From: Wuchereria bancrofti
Taxonomy: Eukaryota; Nematoda; Chromadorea; Rhabditida; Onchocercidae
DNA: 45,000 bases
Assembly: GCA_005281725.1 (NCBI GenBank)
Contig: SSBO01000001.1
Span: 10,076,070 to 10,121,069 of the forward strand
Direction: 5' to 3'
Below the pieces are notes generated by a model. The model did not search any database. It saw nothing but the letters and a program-made list of their open reading frames with translations, and had not been told where the DNA came from. Both the position numbers and the translations under genes were made by a program. Below, piece after piece: positions 1-12,563 of this stretch (position 1 is the first letter of the stretch; each line of letters starts with the position of its first letter).

Positions 1-525
1 AAAAAAATAAAATAAATAAATAAAAATGAGGAAAAAAAATAAATTTTCATAAATTTAACAAGAAAAAAGATTCTTTTTTTTGCAGAACTTTTTGTTAATT
101 TAAAAAAAAAAATTTATGAAAATTTTGCTTTATTTCAAAATGTTGTCTTACAGTATTCTAATTTTTGAAGCTCTGCAAAAAAAAAAAGTTGTTAATTTTG
201 AGAAGAATTTATGAAAATTCGCATTATTTCAAAATTATTTCAAAGTGTTGTTTCAAAATTACACATGCATTTAAATTTTAGTCATAGTTTTAACACTATG
301 CGATTCAAATATGATTTTTAAATTCAAAAATTAAGCCATATATCGAAGTTTTTTTTTTGTCATATTTGAGATAATTTTAAAATTGTATAATCTAACTGAT
401 AGCTAGTTAGCTATGGTATATTTTAAATTAAATTTTTAACTATGTTATTGGCTTTAAATTAAAGTGTATAAAAATGAAAATTATAATTATTATTTTGGGA
501 AAAAAATGAAACAAAAATAATTTAC
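1..525. other. Intron sequence of the TRPM gene, no exon seen
   Basis: AT-rich sequence with poly(A)/poly(T) runs and a degenerate local duplication (around 75-145 and 180-250). The exon at 526-638 ends with a GT donor on the minus strand, so this stretch is the start of the next intron of the TRPM gene. I see no open, spliceable segment resembling the pore helix or S6. Confidence 0.6.
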
Positions 526-3500
526 GATCGTATTGAATTTGAAATAATGATAGCCAAGCCCATGAAAATGCTTTTGAAATTAATAATAAAGTTAAAGCTT
601 GATCCGGATACAGTAATGAACGAACTGCTATCGCACTACTGTAATTTTAAAATTATTATAAAAAAGAAATGAAAAGTATCAATCAATAATTATAATGATT
701 TCCTGAAAAAAAATAAATAAATAAAAAAATTTCATTAACTTTCACAATCATTCAATATCTCTAATTTAACTGATAATAAATTATTTTGGCTAATTAAAAC
801 ACCAAATTATCACTTTGTTAGTAAATTTATCACATAAAAAATATAAATATTAACAAACCTTCCAATAACTAAAGCAATGAGTATTAAAAAATTAAAAAAA
901 TCTCTGATAATCATAAGTTTAATTCGTACGACAAATGCGCCAAATGTTTGTGATAATGGAACAAAGTAAAATAATGTTGAATAGCATAAATAAAGTAACA
1001 AAAATGCTGATGAAATTCGAATAGCATACGGTGTATGAAATGGCTGAAATGAAAAATCAATTCGAAATTATTTCAATGAAATTTTTTCAATGATTCATAA
1101 TTTTAAATATTATCATTGGCTTAATTTAAACAATTTAATTTAAATCTAAATAGTAAGAAAAAAAATTAATTTAAATCTAAATAGTTTCAAAGGTAACAAT
1201 TATTGAATTTGATGAAAGGAATAATTTTTAAGTTTTCATTATTAATTATGAATCCGGAATACAACCGTATTACTAATTAAATAAAACGGAAAATGTTTAA
1301 AAAACAAACCATAGAATTGATTGATATCGTTAAAGAAAGCACTTTTAGAATTAGTATAATTAGAAGAAGTAATGCTATCACAATAATATCAAAAAAACGC
1401 CAACGAAGCTGGAAACTATTTTTTTTTTTAATTATTTATTTAATTCTTTTGTGACATTATTGAAATTATTAAATTGTATTTATTAAACTTGAAATTATTA
1501 AGTAAATTTATGGCATATTTTTAATAAATTACATCTTATACAATTTAGCTATACAATTAGCACATAAATTTTAGAAATTGAATTAAATTTTTATCGAAAT
1601 TTTAATTTGAAAAAAAAAAAAAAAAAATAATACCTGACGTAAAGGAGCTCGTTGAATACGATTTGAAAAAACCCAAATTGATTCAACAAGTGATAAAAAT
1701 GTCCAAAGCCATATTAAAGTATCCAAAATAAGGGAACCACAACCAGGTAATGATATCTAAATCAATTTTATGATATTCAAACAAAAATAAATACACTAAT
1801 TTAAAATTTATTAAATTTAAAGATAAACAAGAAGAAAAAAGAAGCAAAATGATTTTTATTGTTTTGAAGTGAAATAATCAAAAGATTCTGACAAAAAAAA
1901 AGTGTTTTTTTTTTTTGTTTTGAAAAATTTTTAAAAATGAAATTAACTGTATATGCAAATAAAATAATATGAATAAGTCGAAAAGCAAGTGAAAGCCAAT
2001 ATTTAACAATTGGTGTGGAATAGAATGTTCCAATTGATAAATAAGAAATTTGTTGTTTCATTTGTTTTCCTTCTTCCTTTCTCATTGATATTGGAATTGT
2101 TGAAGAATTAAATTCTTTTAGCATCATTAAATCACCATCAATCGATTGATGACCTGAAAAGAAAAAAAAAATTGTTTACATTATTGTTTTAAACTTATAA
2201 ATAAAATGGCCTTTTCTTTTCATCTTTTTTCCTTACAACAAAATTAATGAATTTGCATTATTGTTTTGAATTTATAAATTTATAAATGAAATTGGCTTTT
2301 CTTTTCATTTTTTTTTCTTACAACAAAATTAATGAATTAGGTTTTTGAAGTATTATTAATTTTCGAAATGAAATGAAATATTAAGTGATATTTAATTTAC
2401 CTTCCATTAGAAGACAAGAACTTGCTGATGTTTCACCTGGTGATCGTTGATCACGAATAGTTGGTATGATAAGCTCATTATCACGTTGCGTACTTTTTTT
2501 ACCGCAAATATAACTAAAAATTTTTTTTTTTAAATTTTTCTAAATTATCTATTTTATTTTTTTTTTTTGGAGTATAATTTGTATTTGTAAATATATTAGG
2601 TCAATATTTTATTTAATATTACCTATGAATGGAATATTTTACCTTTCGGTGCTTTGTTGTTGATGAAATTGTTTTTTTTTTTTTAAATTTTGCTAAATTA
2701 TCTATTTTATTTTTTTGGAGTATAATTTGTATTTGTAAATATATCAGATTAATATTTTATTTAATATTACCTATGAATGGAATATTTTACCTTTCGGTGC
2801 TTTGTTGTTGATGAAATTGTAGAAATGCTTTTGTGGAGCCAATAGTTGAAAATCGATCATGAAAATGATTTTCTGGCGCACGATATCGTATCCACCATTG
2901 AATTGGAATTATCAGCACTGATGCAAGTAAAATTTTCAACCAATGTGGTAAAAGTATAGAACCTTTCGAACAAGCAACCTATAAAAATTTCACAAATATA
3001 TAAGGTAAGCATAAACAAATACAGTAATTAATTTAATTAACCTTATCAATACTGTTTATAATATCAGTACACTGATAATGAGATATCATTATAGCTTATA
3101 AGCATTTTTATGATAACAAAAATAAATTAGTTCAAACATGGAAAAAAAAAGCATAAAGAAAAATCCTTTATTGATATTATAAATAATTTCATTGATAATT
3201 GTAATTTAAATAAATAACTTTATGCATACCTGTAATTTTCCATATAAAAGTCGATAAATCCATTTTTGACAACAACGATGTGCCACAAATTGTTTATTAT
3301 TAGTCTAAAAATAAATTTTTATTTTAAAATAATTTAAACAAACAGATTAAAAAAGAAAAAAATACAATTAAAATATATGATAAGCATTTCAATTTATTTA
3401 TTTATTTTAAATTAAATTATTACCTGAAGTGCAAGTTCTGTTAGTGTTAAACCATCAAATGATTCTAATGGTAAACATAATAAACGATAAGTTTCACGTG

Positions 3501-6500
3501 GTGATTCAGCATTTGCTGCATCTAATATTGCATTAGCATGCTCATTAAACCATCGTGCTGCATTTCTTAAATCATTTTCATACAAAAGATAATCATGCAC
3601 CTGTAATTAGCACCTGTAATTAACATAGTAGTCAGCTACCTGTAATTAACATAGTAGTCAGCTACCTGTGATTAGCTAATGAATTAGCTGAGACATTATT
3701 CTGGAACACTTATAAAAGAAATCAAGAAATTATAAGTGAAAAAAAAAAGATTACACACTCAATAAACTACAAATAAGTAATATAATCTTAAATATAGTCA
3801 AAATTAAAATCAAATTTACCACCTGTAATTAGCTAATGAATTAGCTGGGACACTATTCTGGGATTAGCTAATGAATTAGCTAATTAGCTAAATTTTTTAA
3901 ATCATTTTCATACAAAAAGTAATCATGCACCTGCAATTAGCACCTGTAATTAGCTAATGTATAGTAGTCAGCTACCTGTAATTAGCTAGTGAATTAGCTG
4001 AAACACTATTCCGGGATATTTATAAAAGAAATCAAAAAATTAGCAGTGAAAAAGAAAATTACACTCAATAAACTAAAAATAAGTAATATAATCTTAAATA
4101 CAGTCAAAATTAAAATCAAATTTATCACCTGCAATTAGTTAATGTATAGTAGTCAGCTACCTGCAATTAGCTAATGAATTAGCTGGGACACTCACAAAAG
4201 AAATTAAAATCAAATTTAATATTAGAAAAGTAAAAAATAACCTTATCAATCCCAAAATTTTTAACACTAAAAAAAGAGAGAGAAAACACTAAACCAACAA
4301 CTTCAGACATAAGTCAAAAACATAAAAAATTAAAAAAAAAACACTAGGACTGAAAAAAATAAACAAGTAAATAAAAAAAAAAACCAAACAAAAACCAAAT
4401 AATTGTACTTAAACACAAAACACAAAAAAAAAACAAACAAAAATACCTAAAGAATAAACCTTTCGATTAAGAGTTAAAAAATCTAAATTTAAAATAATCC
4501 TTTAAATATAGTAATCTTATATTATAGCTATACATTAGCTATGCAAATTTTCATTAATCACATTATGTAAACAATATTAAAAAAAAAAAAAGAAATAATA
4601 AAATACATTGAATAAAATGATATCTTACTTTAAAAAAAAATGATATCTTACTTAAAAATTAAAAAAAAAAAAGAATAAAATGATATCTTACTTAAAAATT
4701 TAGAAACTAAAACAATGATTTAAAAAAAAAAAAAGAAAAACATTTGAAAAAAATTTTAAAAAATGTAATAAAGAAAGTAATTTAATTAGGTCTAAACTAT
4801 TGTTGTGAGAAAAAAAAAAAAAACAAAGTTGAAATATTTGTAAATTATTATAAATTTATTTACAAACCTCAAAAGCTAATGAATTACATATTCGTGCAAG
4901 AATTATTGCTGTTAAAATTGGTTCAAATGAATGCGCACATAAACATTTTGCTAATTCAAGACGATTTACAAATATTGACCATATTGCTAATATTTGAAAC
5001 CATTGATTTTGATTAAGCATAATTTGTTGATTAAAATATCTTCCACATAATAAATTTTTAATACCACCAGATAAATAAATCTAAAATTTAATTTATTTTT
5101 TTTTTATTAACAGTTAAATTTCAAATATTTACAAAATTAATTTATCATTACCAAAAGTTGTTCTAATTCATCGATTAAAATTGCATCAATTTCTGCCACC
5201 GGTAAATTTCGTCCCAAACAATGTGCAACAATAATATTATTAAAAAATGCCTAAAATATTTTATTTTATTTATTTTCTCATGTTAAATTTATTATTTTTC
5301 TAAATTTCAAATTTTTAAATTAATTTTTTGAAAAAAGAAAGGAAAAAAATTATTGTTTTGGCTTTTTTGGTTCATTTTGTTAAAAATTTTTATTTTTTTA
5401 AATATTTTATTTTATTTATTTCATCATGTTAAATTTATTACTTTTCTAAATTTCAAATTTATTATTTTTCTAAATTTCAAATTTTTAAATTAATTTTTTG
5501 AAAAAAGAAAGGAAAAAAATTATTGTTTTGGCTTTTTTGGTTCATTTTGTTATTTCATTTTGTTATTTTTTTTTTTTTGAAAAGTAAATTTACTTGATCT
5601 GAAGCATGTTGTATTAATTTTGTTAATAAATGTAATGAAACTTTCAATGAAATATTTTGCTCTAAAATAGCTGTTAAAACGATCAATCGATTATCTGATA
5701 ATAATGCCTCTTCAAAAAGATCACTGATATCCTAGAAAAAAAAAACAAAACAAACAAAAAATTATAAATTATAACAATTGGCAAATTTATTTAGCTTCAA
5801 ACACATTCTTCATCTAAATGTTAAAAGTTTCAATTAAATGTTTAAATTTATTAAAATCCAATAAAATTCTTTCTTAGTACTCTTTTTTTCCTTAACTGTT
5901 TTGAATTTGATTTTTTAATTATTGAGTATTATAATTTTTGTTTTTTTCAAAAAAAAGTGATAATGAAATTTAATAAAAAGATTAATTAAACATAAAATAA
6001 GACTCAAAAATCATTGTTTATAGCAAAATTCAAATTATTTGCAACTTGTAATTTGTAAACTACTTAATAATTTAAAATTTATTATACTCAATAATTGCTA
6101 GCATTTAATAATTTAAAATTTTTATTACTAAATTAGCATAAAGTGTTGTAAGATCAGTGGATAAAATAATCGATGGAACATTAAGTTTTACTGCAAGACG
6201 TAATAAACAATGAATATCATTCTTATCAATAGCACTTTGCATACATAATTTTAAAAAATGTTCACGTAAACTATCAATCTGAAATATTAAATTAGAAATA
6301 AAATTACTATTATTTGAAATTAATAGAGAAAAAAAAAGTTTAAAATTTAAAATTTAAAAGCATACATTGTTAGGAAGGAAAAAAAAAAGAAAAGCTTTAA
6401 AATAATATTTTTAATCATATGAAATTTTAAATGAAAACAAATCAATGATGAATGAAGTAGTAATATTTTAAAAAATTAAAAAATTAAAAAAAAAAAAAGA

Positions 6501-9500
6501 AATTACTTGTTCAATAAGTATAAAAGATAATAATGGTACTTTACCACAACCAATCGATAATAATAAAATAATATTTTCTTTAGCTTCTTCAATTAATTCA
6601 TTATTATATGAAAGATTATTTGATGCTAAATTATATAATTCCAAATTTAACCATTTTAACCAATTTTCAAAATGAAATGCTGAACTACGATATAGTAACC
6701 AGGAATTATACAATATAGCACATAATTCACTACCATCCTGAAATTTTCCTTTTTTTTTTTGAAAAATAATAAAATTTTTAAAATTTAATTAAAATGAAAT
6801 TTGAAAAGATTGTTTCTTTCGTTAATTTAATACTTTTATTATTAATTTGGATTATTTGAAAAAATATATTCTCATATCATTTTTTTATTATTTCAATTAT
6901 ACAACAATTATTTTAGATTATTTAAAAAATATATATATATTTGATGATCGTAAAGTATAAATTCATACAATATTTGGAAATTTTTGAAAGAATAATCTTG
7001 AAGAATAATAAAATTTTTGAAGTTTAATCGAAATAAAGATTGAAAAACTTTGAAAAGATTGTTTCTTTTATTAATTTAATACTTTTATTATTAATTTGGA
7101 TTACTTGAAAAAATATATACTCATATCATTTTTTTTTACTCATATCATTTTTTAATTATTTCAATTATACAACATTTATTTTAGATTATTTAAAAAAATA
7201 TATATTTGATAATTGTAAAGTATAAATTCATACCGTATTTAGAAATTTTTGAAACTTAATCAAAATAAAGTTCGATATCTTAGATTGTTTAAAAAATATA
7301 TATATTTGATAATCGCAAAATATAAATTCATATTTAGAAATTTTTGAAAGAATAATTTTGACGAATAATAAAATTTTTGAAATTTAATCAAAATAGAACT
7401 TGAAAAACTTTGAAAAGACTGTTTCTTTCATTACTTTAATACTTTTATTATTACTCATTTCATTTTATTATTTCAATTATACAACAATTATTTTAGTTTA
7501 TTTAAAAAATACATATATTTGATAATTGTAAAGTACAAATTCATTAAATATTTAATTTCCATATATAATTAATTTACTTACCTGTAAAACAATCACTGAT
7601 ATACCACATTGTAAATGTGCTCGAAGTTCAGCAATTGATGATAATTCACTTCCACAAAATAATGCTACAGTTACAGGTAACTTTTCATATTCATTAGGTG
7701 ATAACAATACACTTTGTGATGATAATCCAAAATTACTATCACTTTGTGATTCACCAATTAGTAATGCTAAAAAAATTTAATGAAATTTTTATGATTTCAA
7801 AAAATTTTATAAAAATTAATTATCATTATTACTATGTAAAATAATAATACTAGTAATAAGTAATATAATAGTCTATCACAACGTTATCAGTCTTGCATAT
7901 TACTTTGTGATTTGAAAATATAATAATCTCATTTAGTGATATCTTATTGAAATGAAATGATATGAACTGATAAGAGAAATTATGGTTTATTTTTACGATA
8001 TACTTTTTAAAAGTTTTACTCTACTTTTTTTTTTACTATACTTTTTTGCTATATACTTTTTAAAAATTTTCACTACTTTTTTTACTTTTTACTATATACT
8101 TTTTAAAAATTTTTACTACTTTTTTACTTTTTACTTTTTTAGAATTTTCACTATATACTTTTTAAAATTTCTACTATATACTTTTTAAAATTTCTGCTAC
8201 ATATTTTTTAAAAATTTTACTATTTACTTTTTTAGGATTTTTACTATATACTTTTTAAAAATTTTACTATATACTTTTTAAAATTTCTACTATATACTTT
8301 TTAAAATTTCTACTATATACTTTTTAAAATTTCTACTATATACTTTTTAAAAATTTTACTATTTACTTTTCAAAAGTTTTACTACATATTTTTTAAAAAT
8401 TTTACTATATACTTTTTAAAAATTTCACTATATACTTTTTAAAAATTTTACTGTTTACTTTTTATGAATTTTACTACATATTTTTTAAAAATTTTACTAT
8501 ATACTTTTTAAAAAGCTTACCTGGTGGTGATATTGAGAGTTTCATTGCAATGATACTTTTAAATAATGCTAATTTATTAATTGGAAATAATTGTTCCATC
8601 CAAAGTATTAATATTGTTTTACATTCAATATCAATCATTGGTATATGAGACATTTGTTGATTACTAATCACACAACTAATATCATTTATAACTAATAGCA
8701 ATGTTTCAACATTTCTTAAATTCTAAATTTAGTATTTATTATTAAAAAAAAAAAATTTATCATTTTCAATTTAAATATTCAAATATTTGATCATAGCTTA
8801 TTAAAAATTTTATTAATTTTGTCAAAATTAATTTTATATTTTACAAAAAAAATGATAAAAAGAAAAAATGAAAATTAAATTTTTTGTTTTTTTAAATAAT
8901 TGTAAATTTTGCAAAAAAAAAAAAAAAATATTTTAAAATTCACTTACTGATAATTCTTTAGCATGTATAATGTTTATAGCAGCACATGCTAATGGATCAT
9001 GTGCTTTACCTGATGTTATCAACCATGAATTACAATTGAAAATAATTTTTGATAAAGCTTTTTCAATTTGTTTTTGTTTCTATAATAATTCTTATATCAT
9101 TTGCATATTCACTAAGCACTTTTTAAAAAAAAAAATTACAAAATGTAAAGAAATAGAAAGGAAAATATCAATAAAAAAGTCTAATTAAATTTTTTTTTTT
9201 GAATTTGAATTTATAAAATATCGTAAAGTTTGTGTAATTTTTCCTTCCGCCTTTTTTTTTAGCAATGTTTATAAAATTATTTGAAAATTTGAAAGATTAA
9301 ATTGTCATCAGTTTAATTTTAAAGATTTAAGCAAAAAGAAAAAAGAAAGAAGAAATTAATTTTTGCAAAATTAGAACATTTTTTTTTGATAAAGATTGTT
9401 TCTTATATATTTTTTTTCTAGATTTTAATTATCAAAAGATTAATGAAAGGTAGAAAGATCAAAAAAGACAACAACAATTTATTTATAATTTAAATAATAA

Positions 9501-9854
9501 TAAAGAAAATACTTTATATGAATGTCAGGTTTAAATTTTTATTAAAATTAGTAGTAAAGGTAATATTTCAAAGATATGAAATGAATTAATTACCTGTAAA
9601 CCAATAATATTTTCATCAGAAATCAATGAAATGATAATATCAGGAATACCCTTATCAATATGATAAGAATATTCAGCTAAATGACTGTAAATATATTTTA
9701 CTAATTTCGGAATTGCTTTCTGTGATCCGATTAATAATGCCGGATAAGTTTGCTCAGTTAAATTTCGACCATTTTCACACGTTGATTCCACGTATAGTTT
9801 AACGTTAGTAACGTGTAATTCATCATCACGTGAAACATCGCCGTTATTTTCCAT
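526..9854 (-). CDS. TRPM-family cation channel, divergent (possibly ced-11-like), 3' end outside window
   Basis: Seventeen exons (high to low): 9594-9854, 8948-9079, 8521-8722, 7582-7766, 6507-6737, 6129-6278, 5594-5731, 5152-5250, 4868-5080, 3424-3600, 3230-3304, 2791-2978, 2401-2513, 1948-2153, 1634-1756, 859-1043, 526-638. All phases agree, giving about 930 aa. The N-terminal half matches TRPM homology regions: a WLITSG segment near residue 107, a [10 protein letters not shown] strand followed by DGSELCAIL near 261, then helical repeats. Exon 3424-3600 and the next carry the characteristic stretch ending LTLTELALQ, then [21 protein letters not shown] precedes S1; S2 lies in exon 1634-1756; S3-S5 in 859-1043 ([17 protein letters not shown]); exon 526-638 has the post-S5 VRSLLYPDQ motif. 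The family forms tetrameric membrane cation channels. Divergence from canonical TRPM sequence suggests ced-11 rather than gon-2/gtl, but this is inference. The pore and S6 are not in the window. An upstream coding exon may exist, since the first exon stays open in frame to an acceptor at 9883-9884. Confidence 0.88.
2521..2819. repeat. Tandem duplication of about 148 bp spanning an exon/intron border
   Basis: Two nearly identical copies lie side by side (about 2521-2671 and 2672-2819). Both carry the same run from GGAGTATAATTTG through ACCTTTCGGTGC to GATGAAATTG. The right copy contains the real 3' end and GT donor of the TRPM exon 2791-2978. The left copy lies in the following intron and carries a copy of the last 29 exon bases (2643-2671) plus an intact donor. 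Confidence 0.85.
3565..4205. repeat. Imperfect duplication in a TRPM intron, with copied exon start
   Basis: A block of about 330 bp is repeated, with its parts at roughly 3570-3890 and 3900-4200. Both contain the run AATCATTTTCATACAAAA...AATCATGCACCTG, followed by CACCTGTAATTAGC, AATGAATTAGCTG and a shared A-rich section near 3710-3820 and 4018-4130. The copied run includes the acceptor and the first bases of exon 3424-3600. Short CTGTAATTAGCTAATG units recur many times inside. Confidence 0.75.
5252..5560. repeat. Tandem duplication of about 150 bp in a TRPM intron
   Basis: Two copies of a block running from AAATATTTTATTTTATTTATTT through GAAAAAAGAAAGGAAAAAAATT to TTGGCTTTTTTGGTTCATT occupy nearly the whole intron between exons 5594-5731 and 5152-5250. 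The second copy has an extra partial repeat of TTTATTATTTTTCTAAATTTC. Confidence 0.8.
6780..7560. repeat. Direct repeats of about 240 bp, roughly three copies, in a TRPM intron
   Basis: The intron between exons 7582-7766 and 6507-6737 is built from about three degenerate copies. Each contains TTGAAAAGA-TGTTTCTTT, TTTAATACTTTTATTATTA, TTTCAATTATACAACA, then TATTTGATAATTGTAAAGTA and TTTTTGAAAGAATAAT. The third copy has internal deletions. Confidence 0.7.
7985..8515. repeat. Degenerate 22-24 bp tandem array abutting a splice donor
   Basis: About twenty imperfect copies of a unit reading TTTACTATATACTTTTTAAAAA fill this intron segment. The array ends within a few bases of the donor of TRPM exon 8521-8722. 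A 68-residue plus-strand reading frame at 7982-8188 is a product of the repeat, not a gene. Confidence 0.8.
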
Positions 9855-9882
9855 TAGCACTTGTTGGCCAATAAATTTTTTC

Positions 9883-12563
9883 CTGATAATATGATAACCG
9901 GAAAAGTTCCGTTTTTTTTTTTTTTTTTTTGAAAAATTACTATTTTAACATCCATAATTTTAAATAAACTATTGCATTAAATTCATTTATTATTCCCAGT
10001 GATTATAAAAAATAGCCAAGTTAGGACCGAGAATTCTTGATGGGAAGAAGTATCTTTTGTCTTAGTGATACAAGAATTAGGAGGATATTTAGGCAAGAAA
10101 ATTATATTTAAATTATAAATAAAATGAATTTTTGAAATAGAAACATAAATAGGTAAATAAATTAACTAATTCCATATAGAAATCTAATTTCCGAATAGAA
10201 ATATTTAAAATCTTTGAAACAGAAACATAAATAGGTAAATAAATTAACTAATTCCATATCAGACCGAATAGAAATATTTAAAATTTTTGAAACAGAGACA
10301 TAAATAGGTAAATAAATTAATTAATTTCGTACAGACCGAATAGAAATATTTAAATTAATAGAATTTTTATAAATATTTGCACTTTGTCCTATTACTATTC
10401 CTACTATCCACTAGGCATAATATTTGATAATTTTTAAAATATTCAACAATTAAGGATGAAAAATCATTCTATTAGTTATTTGCTTATACTATTCAATTTC
10501 GATGTAAGTTTTTTTTTCGATAAAAAAAAATTTGTACTACTTTAAATAAACTTTCGATGAAAAGTTATAAATCAATAGATGTGACAATCGAAATGTCACA
10601 ATTATAGCTAACAAAAAAAAAAAACGAAATGAAATTAGAAAAATAAATGAAGTGAAGAATTTTTAAGAAATGAAAGAGATAGAAAATGGAAGAGGGAAAA
10701 AATGAGAAAGATTAAATATGGACGAAGAAAGAGAGATAAATGAGAAAGATATAAATATGATGCCCACATGTTCGGGTGATAACAATTTTATTTTTTCCTT
10801 TTTCATTAAAAAAAACCCAAAGAGAGAGGGAGAGAGAAAAAGAAAAAAAGGAAAAAGGCGAAATGTTAGGAAAATATTGACCAAAATACAGTCATTAATT
10901 AAGAAAGAAAAAAAAATCTTTTTAAAATAAAATGTGAGATAAGTTGCGCAAATGTTAATGATGACAAAAGAGCTGATTAAATAATGAATTGAAATGAGAA
11001 AAAAAAAAAGCGAATACACCTAAATGAGATAATAGATTTATGTGATTTAAATATATATTTCAATAAATTTTCATTATTGATTATTTCGATAAAATTAAAA
11101 TTTTGTGATGTACGATAAAATTGATTTAAACTTTTTCTTTTGATTTGATCTGATTTCGATTAAAAATTTACATTTTATGAGAAAAAAGAAAGATGGAAAC
11201 ATTATTCACTTTCTCATTGATGATAAAAACAAAAGTTAAACTAAACTTTAAATTTTTAATTTGACATCTATATAAAAAAAAAAAAAAATGTTATGCATAA
11301 TACTAAACAAAATGATTATTTTGCATAGCATTTTCATTCAATTTAAAAAGGTTAAAAAATGTAATTTTCATAAATATATTCTTTTGCTCAATGATTAATA
11401 CAATAAATTTGAAATGAATGAGTTGGTCAATTGATATAATCAACGAAGTGATAAGTAAGTTATAAAATAACAAAGTAATAAGTAAGTTAAAAAGTACTTC
11501 TTTATGTGTATAATTAAAATTTTTAACTTACTACCTTATTTCTTAAATTTTTTTTTTTCTTAAATCATTTTTCTTGCTTCTCATTAATAATTAGCAATAA
11601 AAGGTCAAATTAAATTCCAAGCTTTTAATTTGATAGTAAAAATGCTTGATACCAAGAAAGAAAATTAATTTCTTAAAGAGAAAATAAGATTTTTCAGGAG
11701 GAGAAAATGAGTCAAAGGTCATACAAATAAAACAAATGCGAATGTATTAACTGACCACTCTGACTCATTCGTCACCAATTGTCAAATGAAAAAGAGCGTC
11801 GTGTCATCGTATGAAACATTTGTCATCCAACCACTAAGCCATTCCATCTCTTATTTTTAAACTTTTTTTTAATGATAAAATTGTGCTGTTTATTCATTTA
11901 TTTGTTTATTTGTTTATTTATTTATTTATTCTGTATAATCAAAAATCCAAATGAAAACACTCATAAAATAGTTATTAAATGAATGAAATTATCATAAGTT
12001 CTATTTGAGATAGTCCAAATTATTTTGAAAATGGACAAGCAAAAAAAAAAAAGAGAAATATCAATTAGACATAAATAATTAATAATAGAAAAGTATAATA
12101 TTTTGAAAGGTAAGAATAACTTTTACAATTACATTATTAAAAAAGTCTGAAAATGATAGAACTTATTCTGATTTAGGAATTTTACATAAATTATTAAATT
12201 TGTTTACATAAACTATCAAATGCAGATTTTTCTTCTTTTATTCATTTGTTAATAGCAACAAAAAAAGAAAAAAGGTGCAGAAATTAAATTACAAATATAA
12301 TTGACAATTAAATAACATTGCTCAAATCTTAAAATTAAAGCTAATCAATCAACAGATTGTAAATTTAAATTTGAACACAATTTGGAGTGAATTGAAATAT
12401 TTTCTAGAAACAATACACATTGATCCTAATTAACCAATAAATAAACAATAAATTGCTAATTATATAAGTTAAATAGCAATTAATTAATTAATGGTTATTT
12501 ACATTTAATTTAATTGTTTACTTCTTTTAATCTTATTTCAATCAAAACAATTCAATTATTATA
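9883..12563. other. Intergenic region between TRPM 5' end and sarcoglycan 3' end
   Basis: This 2.7-kb AT-rich gap has no convincing exon. It contains three copies of an approximately 85-bp unit (10130-10350, with ACATAAATAGGTAAATAAATTAA), a purine-rich stretch at 10660-10900 whose two-strand reading frames are low-complexity artefacts, and a TTTATTTATTTG-type run at 11887-11932. The last reads as repeated AATAAA on the minus strand and could serve as distal polyadenylation signals for the sarcoglycan gene. Missing first exon(s) of the TRPM gene could lie here. Confidence 0.5.
10130..10350. repeat. Three tandem copies of an approximately 85-bp unit
   Basis: The block TTTGAAACAGAAACATAAATAGG followed by TAAATAAATTAACTAATTCC and then CCGAATAGAAATATTTAAA recurs three times with a few substitutions and one variant insertion after the first copy. 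It is intergenic, 5' of the TRPM coding start, and does not encode an open protein repeat. Confidence 0.75.

Noticed and set aside
7982..8188. Plus-strand reading frame rich in Phe, Tyr and Leu
   Set aside because: A direct translation of the 22-24 bp tandem array inside a TRPM intron.
10663..11019. 118-codon minus-strand reading frame (and a plus-strand one over the same bases)
   Set aside because: Built from purine-rich low-complexity DNA; Phe/Ser/Leu-rich on one strand and Lys/Arg/Glu-rich on the other, no motif, no splice partners.
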